In this document: positions 33,549-42,151 of the stretch, piece by piece | Position numbering within the stretch: position 1 is the stretch's first letter | How the letters are laid out: each line of letters begins with the position of its first letter | DNA from: Rhodovastum atsumiense | GTDB taxonomy: Bacteria > Pseudomonadota > Alphaproteobacteria > Acetobacterales > Acetobacteraceae | Direction: 5' to 3' | Assembly (NCBI RefSeq): GCF_937425535.1 | Contig: NZ_OW485601.1 | Location: 4,137,501-4,201,500 of the forward strand | Length of the DNA stretch: 64,000 nucleotides | Position numbers and translations under genes: made by a program | The notes under the pieces: model-generated | What the model was told of the DNA's origin: nothing | What the model saw: only the letters and a program-made list of their open reading frames with translations | The model's database searches: none

Positions 33549-34601
33549 TCAGGACGCGAGCACGTCCACGCAGATCCGGTCGGCGAATCTCTCGGCGTTC
33601 ACGCTGGGCTTGATCACCTCGATGTCCTTCAGCTCGTTGACGTAGGCGATGATGTCGCCGCGGAAATCGCGCCCGGTCGGATGGCGGTGATTGCCGTAGC
33701 TGCGCAGGGTATCGGTCAGTTCCTCCAGATTCCGCGTCGGCGCGTACGGCGCGAAGATGGCGGCGGCCTCGGCCGGATGGTGGTGGGCCCAGTCGGCCGC
33801 CTCGACCAGCGCCAGCGTGGCTGCCGCCGCGGCCGGCCGGTCGTTGCGCAGCAGGGCGCCGCCGGCGGCGATGACGCAGCAGGCGCGGTTGGCGTATTCG
33901 GCGTCCATGTTGGAGGCGATCTCGATCAGGCCGGCGCTGCGACGCAGGTTGTAGGCCAGCGGGTCACCGGTGCTGATCGCATCGACCTCGCCCTTGCTGA
34001 TGGCCACGCCAAGCATGTCCGGCGGGAAGGTGCGCCAGTCCACGTCGGTCACCGGATTCACCCCGGCCTTCTTCAAGGCAATGGCAAAGAAGTTCTTGTC
34101 CACGCCGGCGACGTCGCCGATGCCGATGCGCTTGCCCCGCAGATGTCCCAGGTTGGCGATGTGCGCGGACGGTGCCGCCATGATCCGCATGCAGCCGGCA
34201 TGCGTGCCCCCGGTCAGCCGGACGTCGAAGCCCTGCTCCAGTGGCTTGATCCATCGCAGCACCATGCCCACCGCGATATCGGCCTTGCCGGTGGACAGCG
34301 ATGCCAGCAGCGCATCGGTGGTCGAGCCCCAGCTGATCAGATCGACATCAAGGCCGTGCCGGATGAAGAACCCTTCCTTCACCGCGACCGGAACAGCAAT
34401 GTGGCAGAGCGAACTCGGTGACCAGGACAGCGTCAGCTTGCGGGGCGTGCCGATCGCGGGGGACGGGGCTGCGGCAACGCGGCCCGCCAGCAAGGCAGCG
34501 GTGGCGAAGGCACCGGCCCCCAGCAGTGCGGCCCGGCGCCCGGGGGGCGCAGCCGGCGAGGGGAGGGCGGTACGCGGGGGACGGCATGCGAGGCGCTTCA
34601 T
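33549..34601 (-). CDS. NMT1/SsuA-like ABC substrate-binding protein
   Basis: A 350-residue exported binding protein. Its leader has an RR pair (PPGRRAALLGAGAFATAALLAG), possibly Tat-dependent, with processing near AAA. The mature part follows the NMT1/THI5/SsuA fold: LTLSWSPSSLCHIAVPVAVKEG, LDVDLISWGSTTDALLASL, GKRIGIGD, KKAGVNP and DAISTGDPLAY. Two unusual motifs, THAGC and ACCVIAAGGALLRNDRP, are shared with the paralogue at 42152. No ABC permease or ATPase is adjacent. GGGAAGGTCGATCGCC precedes the ATG. It is the first gene of the group SBP-D-K and probably supplies or senses the substrate of the reductase. Confidence 0.85.
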   Translation of the reverse strand: MKRLACRPPRTALPSPAAPPGRRAALLGAGAFATAALLAGRVAAAPSPAIGTPRKLTLSWSPSSLCHIAVPVAVKEGFFIRHGLDVDLISWGSTTDALLASLSTGKADIAVGMVLRWIKPLEQGFDVRLTGGTHAGCMRIMAAPSAHIANLGHLRGKRIGIGDVAGVDKNFFAIALKKAGVNPVTDVDWRTFPPDMLGVAISKGEVDAISTGDPLAYNLRRSAGLIEIASNMDAEYANRACCVIAAGGALLRNDRPAAAAATLALVEAADWAHHHPAEAAAIFAPYAPTRNLEELTDTLRSYGNHRHPTGRDFRGDIIAYVNELKDIEVIKPSVNAERFADRICVDVLAS

Positions 34602-34780
34602 GGCGATCGACCTTCCCTCATGCACGATGACAGGCCCGAAGCTGCGCATGCGGATGGGGCTGTCCGTGACCGGCATTTTGCACAAGAATTTACGTAATTC
34701 AATAAAATCCACGATTGAAAATCATATTTTGGCCATTGTGGGGTGCGTGTCCCGGCGGCAGGTCGCCGCCGGGTGGTGCG

Positions 34781-37249
34781 CTATGTCTCCGGCGCGGTGA
34801 ACACTTTCAGGTCGGGCAATTTCCCGGTGAATTTCTCTACCTCGGCGACGATGGACTGGCCGGTGGTGGCCTGTGCCAGTCGCGAGGTGGCGATATCCGC
34901 CGCCAGCACGTTGACATCACCGTATCGGCACAGCGTGCCTGGTTCACCCGGCGTGAGCGGATCGTACCAGCCGCCTTCGGCGATCACCACGACACCGCGG
35001 CTGACATCCCCGGTCAGGCGCGCGCCGGCCAGGATCTGGCCGCGATCGTTGAACACGCGCACGACATCGCCCTCGGCGATGCCACGGGGCGCGGCGTCCT
35101 CTGGGTGAATCAGGATCGGCTCCCGGCCCTGGACGGTATAGGACCGGCGCAGCAAGGTGCCGTTGAGTTGCGAATGCAGCCGCCAGGGGGAATGCTTGGT
35201 GTTGACGTGCAGCGGGTATTTCGTGCCGGGTGCGCCCGCCCGTTCGTAGGGTTCCAGCCAGGTGGGATGCGGCGGGCAATCCGCGTAGTTCATCTTCGCG
35301 ATCGTCGCCGAGGTGATTTCGATCAGGCCCGACGGCGTGCCCAGCGGATTCAGCACCGGATCCTCGCGGAAGGCGGCGTAGCGGACGAAGCGCCGCGATG
35401 TTTCCGGCACGCCGAAGGTGGCGATGCCGTCGCGCCAGAAGGTGTCGAAATCAGGCAATGTCACGCCCGCCGCCTTGCCCCGCGCCTGGGCGGTGCCATA
35501 GAGCGTGCGGATCCACTCGATTTCGGTCTTGCCGTTGGTGAAGACGGCTTCCAGGCCCAGGCGCGCCGCCACGCCACGCAGGATGTCGACGTCGTTGCGC
35601 GCTTCCGCGACCGGCGCGATCACCTGTTTGAGGGCGATGATGGCAGTGCCCGGACTGCCGCCGAGCACATCGATGTCATTGCGCTCCGCCGTGGTGGTGG
35701 CCGGCAGCACGATATCGGCCATGCGGGCGCTGGCGGTCCACTGGAAGTCCTGGACGATGAAGGTCTCCAGCTTGCGCCAGGCCCGGACCTGGCGGTTGCG
35801 ATCCTGGTGGTGGCCGAACGGATTGCCGCCCGCCCAGTAGGCCAGGCGGATGTCGGGGTAGATGCCGCGCCGGCCGTTGAACTCGAATTCCTCGTTCGGG
35901 TGCAGCAGCATGTCGACGATGCGGGCGCAGGGAATGGTGGTGACGCCGCGCGAGGCCGGCCACGGCTTGCCGCCGGCCGGGCGCTCTCCGACCGGGATGC
36001 CGCCCAGGGTGACGCCGTTTGCCATCGGTGCGCCGTTGCCGCCCAGATGGTAGCCGAGGCTGAAACCGCCGCCGGGAAGCCCGATCTGTCCCAGCATGGC
36101 AGCCAGCGTCACCAGGGCCCACAGCGACTGTTCCCCATGGTGCTGCCGCTGGATCGCCCAGCCGCCGATCAGGAAGGTCCGCTGGCGCGCGAAGCGGCGG
36201 GCCAGATCCTTGATGACGGGTTCGGGCACGCCGCTGATCGCCGCGGCCCAGGCGGCGGTCTTCGCAACCCCGTCGGATCGGCCGGTCAGGTACGACAGGA
36301 ACGTCTCCGACCCGACCGTGTAGTCGTGCAGGAAACGGCGATCATGCAATCCCTCGGCCTGCAGCGTATGGGCGATGCCAAGGATCAGCGCCACGTCGGT
36401 CTGCGGCCGCACCGCGATCCATTCGCCGCCGAGCGCCCGGTTCGTCTCGTTGCGCACCGGGTCGAGGAAAATCACCTGCTTGCCGGATTGCTTCAGCGCC
36501 GCGATGAAGTCGGCGGTCGAGTGGTTGGCGACGCCGCCCGTGATCTGGTCGTTGTTCAGCAGGTCGCAGCCCCAGAAGACCACCAGGTCGCTGTGCTGCA
36601 GGATCACCGGGTAGGGGGTCTGCTGCTCGGTGTAGTCCTGCGAGCCGACGACGTGCGGCATGATCACCGTCAGGGCGCCGGTGGAATAGGATCCGCTGCG
36701 ACCGACGAAGCCGCCGCTGAGGTTCAGCAGCCGTTGCAGCCAGGCGACGCAATCATGGGCCTTGCCGCTGCTCTTCCAGCCGAGCGAGCCGCCATAGACG
36801 GCCCAGGGCCCGTGTTCCTCCTGGACGCGGCGCAGCTCTCCCGCCACCAGGTCGAGCGCCCGGTCCCAGGTGATCCGCACGAAATCGTTGGTGCCGCGCG
36901 AGTCCGGCGCGGCGCCCGGACCTTTCTCCAGCCACGCCCGCCGCACCACCGGGTGACGGATGCGGCTGGGCGAATAGACCACGTCCTGGACGCCGGGAAG
37001 TTGATGGGACGGCGCGGGGTCGCCCTCCCACGGGCGGGCCGAGACGAAGCGGCCATTCTCGACCTTGCCGTAGAAGGCGCCCCAGTGCGAGCCGGTGAGC
37101 ACCTCGCCATCCGCCGGCGCTGCCGTCGCCGTCATGGGGGCGAGCCCCGCGCCCAGCCACGCGATCGCTTCGCTTGCCGCCGTGCCGGCCAACAGGTCAC
37201 GTCGTGTCAGGCCAGGGCCGTGTGCAACGGCACCATCCGGTTGCCGCAT
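34781..37249 (-). CDS. TorA/DorA-like molybdopterin oxidoreductase (TMAO/DMSO or related S/N-oxide reductase)
   Basis: An 822-residue periplasmic bis-MGD enzyme. The Tat leader has LTRRDLLAG. GSHWGAFYGKVENGR, YGGSLGWKSSG, GSYSTGALTVIMPHVVGS (with the Mo-ligand Ser in SYSTG) and EQQTPYPVILQ are TorA/DorA/BisC-family motifs. The C-terminal cofactor domain contains HSPWRLHSQLNG. There is no N-terminal 4Fe-4S motif, as expected for this family. In DorA the active site has Tyr-Gly-Trp (SYGW); here it is SLGW, so Tyr is Leu, as in non-DMSO-specific members. AAGGAGACACCGAGG precedes the ATG. It follows the pentaheme cytochrome gene by 30 bases, the torC-torA order. The substrate is not certain. Confidence 0.88.
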   Translation of the reverse strand: MRQPDGAVAHGPGLTRRDLLAGTAASEAIAWLGAGLAPMTATAAPADGEVLTGSHWGAFYGKVENGRFVSARPWEGDPAPSHQLPGVQDVVYSPSRIRHPVVRRAWLEKGPGAAPDSRGTNDFVRITWDRALDLVAGELRRVQEEHGPWAVYGGSLGWKSSGKAHDCVAWLQRLLNLSGGFVGRSGSYSTGALTVIMPHVVGSQDYTEQQTPYPVILQHSDLVVFWGCDLLNNDQITGGVANHSTADFIAALKQSGKQVIFLDPVRNETNRALGGEWIAVRPQTDVALILGIAHTLQAEGLHDRRFLHDYTVGSETFLSYLTGRSDGVAKTAAWAAAISGVPEPVIKDLARRFARQRTFLIGGWAIQRQHHGEQSLWALVTLAAMLGQIGLPGGGFSLGYHLGGNGAPMANGVTLGGIPVGERPAGGKPWPASRGVTTIPCARIVDMLLHPNEEFEFNGRRGIYPDIRLAYWAGGNPFGHHQDRNRQVRAWRKLETFIVQDFQWTASARMADIVLPATTTAERNDIDVLGGSPGTAIIALKQVIAPVAEARNDVDILRGVAARLGLEAVFTNGKTEIEWIRTLYGTAQARGKAAGVTLPDFDTFWRDGIATFGVPETSRRFVRYAAFREDPVLNPLGTPSGLIEITSATIAKMNYADCPPHPTWLEPYERAGAPGTKYPLHVNTKHSPWRLHSQLNGTLLRRSYTVQGREPILIHPEDAAPRGIAEGDVVRVFNDRGQILAGARLTGDVSRGVVVIAEGGWYDPLTPGEPGTLCRYGDVNVLAADIATSRLAQATTGQSIVAEVEKFTGKLPDLKVFTAPET

Positions 37250-37279
37250 CCTCGGTGTCTCCTTGAACGTTGCGGGGGG

Positions 37280-38488
37280 TCATCCGGGTGGCGGCGGGTC
37301 ATCATGCGCGCGCGTGCCGGACTGCATCTGCAGGAAGTGCAACAACAACCGGTTGCCATCGTCATCGAGCGGCAGCAGCTTGCGCTTCGCGCTCATCGTG
37401 CCGATCCATTGGTTGGGGGTATGCACCGATGGCCGTGGCAGGGCGTGGCAGGACGCGCACAGCGCCGCATAGGTCAGCCCCATCACCGACCAGACCGCAT
37501 CCGGCGAGGTGACCAGGCCATCGGATTCGATCCAGCCGGTCAGCGTCACCGGGCGCCAGACCTGCCCGGTGGCCGGGTCGGTCACGTCCGGGCCGGGGCT
37601 CACCGCCTCGAGCGCCGCCGGGGCCAGTGCCGCCGCCAGCATGCGCTGGCCCATGGCGCCATAGATCGCCCGGGCCGCGCCTTCCTGCTGCCAGCCGGCG
37701 AGGCGAATCCGCAGCCAGGAACCGGCGACCTCCAGAACCTCGAGGCTGGCGCCCGGGACCACGCTGCCCTGGCGCTGTCCGGCCTCCGCCGCTTCGCGCT
37801 GCAGGAACAGCCGGCGTGTCGTCACGGCCATGACCCGGCTGCCGGCCGCCGGGTGGCTGGCACGCGCCAGGGTCGTGAGCGATCCGGCAAACCAGCCCGC
37901 GGTCACGATGGGCACCGGATGCAGCACGCCTTTGTGGCAGGTGATGCAGGAACGGCCCGGTTCGGCCGGGTTGCGCATTTCCCGCGTGGCCTCGGCGCTG
38001 AACCGCCGCCGGTCCATCGCCGCCGGATCGTGGCAGCGCCGGCAGGGCGCCGAGCCATCGGCTTCCAGTTGCGTCCATACCCGGCTGGCGACATCCAGGC
38101 GGTGCGCGTCCTGTCGCTCGGCGGTGTCGTCGAGATGGGCAAGGAAGCCGCCGATGTCGTGCGCATGTGCGGCGACGAAGCGCAGGCGGTCGGTCCAGGT
38201 GGAACCGACGTGGCAGTCGGGACATTGCACGCGCAGGCCGGGCCGGTTGCTGAGATGCGCAAGGCGTGCCTGTTCGCCGCTGGCGACATTCGGCTCATGG
38301 CAGGACAGGCAAAACGCCTCCTGCTCCAGCCGCGTGACCGCGACGTCGGCGCCGCGCCATGCGGCCAGGCCGAGGAACAGTCCGAACGCCACGGTGAGCA
38401 GTGCCGGAGGCCAGGCTGCCGCCTCGGACCGGCGGCCATGCCAGCGGACAGGTCCCGTGCTGGCCTCGTGCCTTGGCACCTTCACCAT
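37280..38488 (-). CDS. torC: Pentaheme NapC/TorC-type quinol dehydrogenase
   Basis: A 402-residue membrane-anchored cytochrome. One N-terminal helix (ALLTVAFGLFLGLAAW) is followed by a tetraheme NapC/NirT domain with CLSCH, CPDCH, CRRCH and CITCH, then a C-terminal extension with a fifth motif, CASCH. Five hemes and about 400 residues are characteristic of TorC/DorC, which draws electrons from quinol and passes them to the periplasmic reductase encoded next. It is the first gene of the minus-strand group and is divergent from cytochrome b561. Confidence 0.9.
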   Translation of the reverse strand: MVKVPRHEASTGPVRWHGRRSEAAAWPPALLTVAFGLFLGLAAWRGADVAVTRLEQEAFCLSCHEPNVASGEQARLAHLSNRPGLRVQCPDCHVGSTWTDRLRFVAAHAHDIGGFLAHLDDTAERQDAHRLDVASRVWTQLEADGSAPCRRCHDPAAMDRRRFSAEATREMRNPAEPGRSCITCHKGVLHPVPIVTAGWFAGSLTTLARASHPAAGSRVMAVTTRRLFLQREAAEAGQRQGSVVPGASLEVLEVAGSWLRIRLAGWQQEGAARAIYGAMGQRMLAAALAPAALEAVSPGPDVTDPATGQVWRPVTLTGWIESDGLVTSPDAVWSVMGLTYAALCASCHALPRPSVHTPNQWIGTMSAKRKLLPLDDDGNRLLLHFLQMQSGTRAHDDPPPPG

Positions 38489-38573
38489 TCCGATTGCGGG
38501 GTCACGACGATGCGGCCTAAAATGCGATATGATTACGTACGAGTCAATAAATCACTTGGTTTGATCGCTGAAA

Positions 38574-39200
38574 ATGCCGCCGCAGGTCGCTTCGCCGGAT
38601 CCCGTGCTGCGCCACTACGGCAGGTTGACGATCCTGCTGCACTGGGCCTGCACCATCCTCGTCGTCGGATTATGGCTGCAGCCCTGGCTCCACCCGGTCA
38701 CCGGCGTGCAGGGCCGGGAGCGTCTGGCGCATGTCGCCCTGGGGGCGGTGCTGGGCCTGTTGCTGCTGCTGCGCATCACCGGGCGCGGCCTCGCCCTGCT
38801 GCGCCGGCGCGCGCTGCGGTCCGACCTGCCGGCGGAGGCGATGCACCTGGCCCTGTACGCGCTGCTGTTCGTGACGCTGGCTTTTGGCGCCATCGCCCTG
38901 TGGCATGCCGGGATCAGCCTCGCCGGCCTGCTCGCCGAGGGGGCCTACCCGGCAGTGGACCGCGGCAGGTGGCACATGCTGGTCGGGTTGCACGGGCTGG
39001 CGGCGGATCTGGTGCTGGTGTTCACCGGCATCCATGTCACGGCGGCCCTGGCGCATCATTTCATCTGGCGCGATGGCCTGCTCGCCCGCATGGCGCTGGC
39101 CTTCCGCCATCCCCCCTATCGGGCACGCGGTTCCCGGCATGATCCCGGACCGCAGGGCGCGGGAGATCACGGCGGCCATGAATTTACTCGCGGGCAATGA
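38574..39200 (+). CDS. Cytochrome b561-family membrane protein
   Basis: A 208-residue protein with four membrane helices. Histidines in RLTILLHWACT, MHLALYALL and VGLHGLAADLVLVF/GIHVTAALAHHF are positioned as heme b ligands of bacterial b561. Proteins of this type oxidise quinol or shuttle electrons in the inner membrane. It is divergent from the TorC gene, so an alternative electron route in the same locus is possible. The ribosome binding site before ATG 38574 is weak. The MOT1 gene overlaps its 3' end by 23 bases. Confidence 0.8.
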   Translation: MPPQVASPDPVLRHYGRLTILLHWACTILVVGLWLQPWLHPVTGVQGRERLAHVALGAVLGLLLLLRITGRGLALLRRRALRSDLPAEAMHLALYALLFVTLAFGAIALWHAGISLAGLLAEGAYPAVDRGRWHMLVGLHGLAADLVLVFTGIHVTAALAHHFIWRDGLLARMALAFRHPPYRARGSRHDPGPQGAGDHGGHEFTRGQ

Positions 39201-40350
39201 GAATTTGCCCGGCGCGCCGGCACCGGCAGCATCCGGGGCGCGGTTCGGCTGGCGCCTGGACGAGGTTTCGGGCGCGCTTGGCGATATCGGCACCTTCCTG
39301 CCGCACATCGTGGGCGCGATCACGGTCGTGGGCATGGATCCCACCGGGCTCTTCGTGACCTTCGGCCTGTTCTACATCTTTGCCGGCTGCTTCTACGGCA
39401 TTCCGATGGCGGTGCAGCCGATGAAGGCGGCTTCCGCGGCGGTGCTGATCCAGCCGATGGATCCGGGCTCGGTGGCCGGGGCGGGCCTGGCGATCGGCGC
39501 GTTCTTCTTCCTGCTCGGCATCTCCGGCCTGATCGGGTCCGTTGCCCGGGCCCTGCCGTCCACCGTTGCCGCCGGGCTGCAGCTTGGCCTCGGCCTGTCG
39601 CTGGCGGCGCTGGGCATCCGGTTGATCGAAGGCCAGCCCTGGATCGGCATCCTGGCCTGCGTCGCGATGCTGGGGCTGATGCGGTTTCCCCGCGTGCCGG
39701 TGGCATTGCTGGCCGTGCTCGCCGGCGGCATGGCCGGGCTGGCGACGGGCCTCTCGCCGCCGCTGCCGGCCCTGGCCCCGGGGCTGCACCTGCCGGGGCT
39801 GGTCTGGCCGGACTGGGCACAGCTCTGGAACGGCGTGCAGAACGCCGTGCTGCCGCAGATCCCGTTGACGCTGACCAACGCCATCCTGGTCACCGCCGCC
39901 GTGGCCCGGGATCTGTTTGCCGAACGTGGGGGGCGGGCGACCGAGACCAACCTGGCGTTGACCACCGGCCTCGGCAACCTGCTGGCGGCCCCTTTCGGCG
40001 GCTACCTGATGTGCCACGGCGCGGGGGGCATGGCCGGTCATGTCCGGTTCGGCGCAAGGACCGCGACGGCACCGGTGCTGATTGGCCTGTGCTTCCTGGG
40101 CCTGGGCCTGGTGCTGGGCGAGGGGGGCTATCACTTGTTGCGGACGGTGCCGGACGGCGTGCTCGGCGGGTTGCTGTTGTTGTCCGGCATTGATCTCGCG
40201 TTGTTCTCCAGGCCGGGCCGCTACCAGGGCAGCGAGTTGTTCCTGGTCCTGCTGATGGCGGCCATCGGCGTGGCGGTGAACCCGGCGGTCGCCTTTGCCA
40301 TTGGGCTTCCCCTGGCGTGGGGCATCAGGCTGGGCTGGCTTCGCCTGTGA
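39178..40350 (+). CDS. MOT1-family molybdate transporter
   Basis: A 390-residue membrane protein with about ten helices. The first conserved block is DEVSGALGDIGTFLPHIVGA, followed by FGLFYIFAGCFYGIPMAVQP and MKAASAAVL; a later block reads GNLLAAPFGGYLMCHGAGGMAGH. These are the two P/G-rich signatures of MOT1 (SulP-related molybdate) transporters. Next to a bis-MGD enzyme, molybdate uptake is a sensible role. The ATG at 39178 overlaps the b561 gene, with GGGAGATCAC upstream. Confidence 0.85.
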   Translation: MNLLAGNENLPGAPAPAASGARFGWRLDEVSGALGDIGTFLPHIVGAITVVGMDPTGLFVTFGLFYIFAGCFYGIPMAVQPMKAASAAVLIQPMDPGSVAGAGLAIGAFFFLLGISGLIGSVARALPSTVAAGLQLGLGLSLAALGIRLIEGQPWIGILACVAMLGLMRFPRVPVALLAVLAGGMAGLATGLSPPLPALAPGLHLPGLVWPDWAQLWNGVQNAVLPQIPLTLTNAILVTAAVARDLFAERGGRATETNLALTTGLGNLLAAPFGGYLMCHGAGGMAGHVRFGARTATAPVLIGLCFLGLGLVLGEGGYHLLRTVPDGVLGGLLLLSGIDLALFSRPGRYQGSELFLVLLMAAIGVAVNPAVAFAIGLPLAWGIRLGWLRL

Positions 40351-40416
40351 CCGGCCCCTGTGATCCTGTGCCGCGCAGAGGCGTCAGGAAAAGGCGAGGG
40401 CTTTGCCCTTGACCCA

Positions 40417-40438
40417 CCAAGGGCCACAAGGCCCTTGG
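40417..40438. terminator. Hairpin between convergent genes
   Basis: CCAAGGGCC ACAA GGCCCTTGG is a perfect 9-bp stem with a 4-base loop between the MOT1 gene and the convergent PAP2 gene. It lacks a T-tract but could terminate transcription from both sides. Confidence 0.45.
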
Positions 40439-40498
40439 ATCCCATTCGCGCTGCGCGGCACAGAAAACCGGGTTCCAAGGGCGAAGCCCTGGCCTTGC

Positions 40499-41866
40499 TT
40501 ACGGCGTTGCCGCTGCCTTCCGGGCAGCCCGGACAAGGTCAAGGCGCGAGTAAACGCCAAAGCCCGAGCCGTTGTCGAGAAAGCCGCCGCCCGGTCCCTG
40601 GGTTTCGGTCAGGATGGCGTTGGCCTGCGCCAGGGTCAGGTGCGGGAAGGCCGCGGTGAGCAGGTAGCCTGCCTCCGGCGCCAGTTCGCCGACATCCGCG
40701 GGGGCGGCAGCGGTGCGGGCGAACACGACCGGCAGGCCATAGGTCTGCGTCGAGTCGTAGAAGATCTGGTTGCGCTCTGCCTGGGCGAAGCGGCTGTCAT
40801 CCTGCCGGGCGCAGCTTTCGATGCTGCCGCCGCAGCCGGCTTCCAGCGCCGTCACCAGGTCCGCGCGGGCGGTGTCCAGGGCCTTGCGGAAGTCATCGAT
40901 CTGCACGCTGCCGCGCGGCACCCCGACATACCCGGCCGCATTGGCGAGCAGGTGCGCGACGTCGTGCAGTGCCAAAGTGCGGCCCCCCAGCACGTCCATG
41001 GCGTAGTGCGCGCCGATGATGATCCGGTTGTTGCCGTATTCGGCGCCGCGCGTGACCATCTGCTGGTAGCGCTGCGGCACCAGCAGGGCGAGCAGCAGGG
41101 ATTCGGTGTAGCCGTAGGTGGTGTGGCCGCTGGGATAGGAGGGGCTGTTGCTCAGGTTCTGTGCCGGCCCGCGCAGATAGGCGACATTGCCGGAGAGGGT
41201 GCCGAAATAGTCCTGGCCGGTATAGGCCAGGAAATGCGGCGCGGTCTGGAAGGGACGCGAATTGCCGAATCGCCCGGCGCCGGGGCTGCCGGCCGGCAGG
41301 CCATAGGCCCGGCCGAAGATATCCGTGACGCCGCTGACCTCTTCCAGGATGGTCGTGGCGGCGGGCGCAACCGGTTGGCTTCCATCGGTGGTGGCATTGG
41401 CGAAGAAATATTTGCCCGCGTCGGAATCGACCCGGCTGGTCGCCTGCGCATAGGTGATCAGGGCGGCGATGGCGGGGGAGATATTGGTGAAATGGGTGGT
41501 CTTGCCACCATCCGGGCTGCTGTAGGCCGCACCGGCCTGGTAGATGGCGCCCAGCCGGCTGCCAAGCCCGTCGGCGAGCTCCGTGGCATTGCCCTGGGTG
41601 ATGAAGGCATCGCGCAGCGCCAGTTGCTGTTGCTCGGGGAAGGGCAGCAGCGTTGGCTGGTCGGCGGTGCCGGTCTGGATGGCCGTGGTCACCGCCAGGT
41701 TGGCGGCCAGGGCGGCCTTGCCGGGCTCGGTGGTGCCCAGGGCACTGACGGGCGCGAGGCCCCGCAGGGCCGTCAGGGCGGTCGCGCTCTGCGCCTGCGC
41801 GCCTGCCGCGGTCAGCGACACTGCGCAGATGGTGGCAATGGCGCCGATGCCGTTCGGAATTCGCAT
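40499..41866 (-). CDS. Exported PAP2-family acid phosphatase
   Basis: A 455-residue protein with a Sec signal (MRIPNGIGAIATICAVSLTAAGAQA). The PAP2 active site is split over SYPSGHTTYGYTESLLLA (PSGH motif) and RGAEYGNNRIIIGAHYAMDVLGGR (the SRxxxxxHxxxD-type motif, with the nucleophilic His in GAHYAMD). The N-terminal KxxxxxxRP motif is not obvious by eye. Class A acid phosphatases and vanadium haloperoxidases share this fold; the former is more likely. ATG 41866 is chosen because it gives a clean signal peptide. Confidence 0.82.
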   Translation of the reverse strand: MRIPNGIGAIATICAVSLTAAGAQAQSATALTALRGLAPVSALGTTEPGKAALAANLAVTTAIQTGTADQPTLLPFPEQQQLALRDAFITQGNATELADGLGSRLGAIYQAGAAYSSPDGGKTTHFTNISPAIAALITYAQATSRVDSDAGKYFFANATTDGSQPVAPAATTILEEVSGVTDIFGRAYGLPAGSPGAGRFGNSRPFQTAPHFLAYTGQDYFGTLSGNVAYLRGPAQNLSNSPSYPSGHTTYGYTESLLLALLVPQRYQQMVTRGAEYGNNRIIIGAHYAMDVLGGRTLALHDVAHLLANAAGYVGVPRGSVQIDDFRKALDTARADLVTALEAGCGGSIESCARQDDSRFAQAERNQIFYDSTQTYGLPVVFARTAAAPADVGELAPEAGYLLTAAFPHLTLAQANAILTETQGPGGGFLDNGSGFGVYSRLDLVRAARKAAATP

Positions 41867-42151
41867 GATGACACCCCAGTTCCGGCTGTCGCTACGACGA
41901 TGCCGACGCGATGACGGGCCGGCGGCGGATATCGTTATCCGGATCCGGCAACGACGGCTACACGGAACGCGCCTGGGTTGCGCGCTTCCCGAACCGGGCG
42001 GGCCGGCCGCAGTGTTCCCTCCCGACCTAAACAACGTTGATGTTATGCATTTTCATATAGACTCTCATTCCGTGTCGTGAAATCATTCGTCGCGCTTCCA
42101 TGAGCCTCTTTCTACAGGGCCGAAGCCGGTCGTGATCAAGGGAACTTGCCC
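41867..42151. promoter_or_regulatory. Divergent promoter region
   Basis: About 285 bases between the phosphatase gene and the second binding-protein gene. The right half (42025-42075) is AT-rich, with GTTATGCATTTTCATATAGA as a possible -10 region. No gene is visible. Confidence 0.35.

Noticed and set aside
34714-34733. Fur-box-like TGAAAATCATATTTT between torA and the binding-protein gene
   Set aside because: Only the left half matches; the right half does not complete the 7-1-7 palindrome found at 24.5 kb.
34715-39142. A 1475-codon open frame on the plus strand
   Set aside because: It is antisense to the TorA-, TorC- and binding-protein genes, which have motifs, leaders and ribosome binding sites. 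Long antisense frames are common in GC-rich DNA.
40499-41866. Vanadium haloperoxidase
   Set aside because: The fold is shared, but size, signal peptide and the spacing of PSGH and GAHYAMD fit an exported class A acid phosphatase better.
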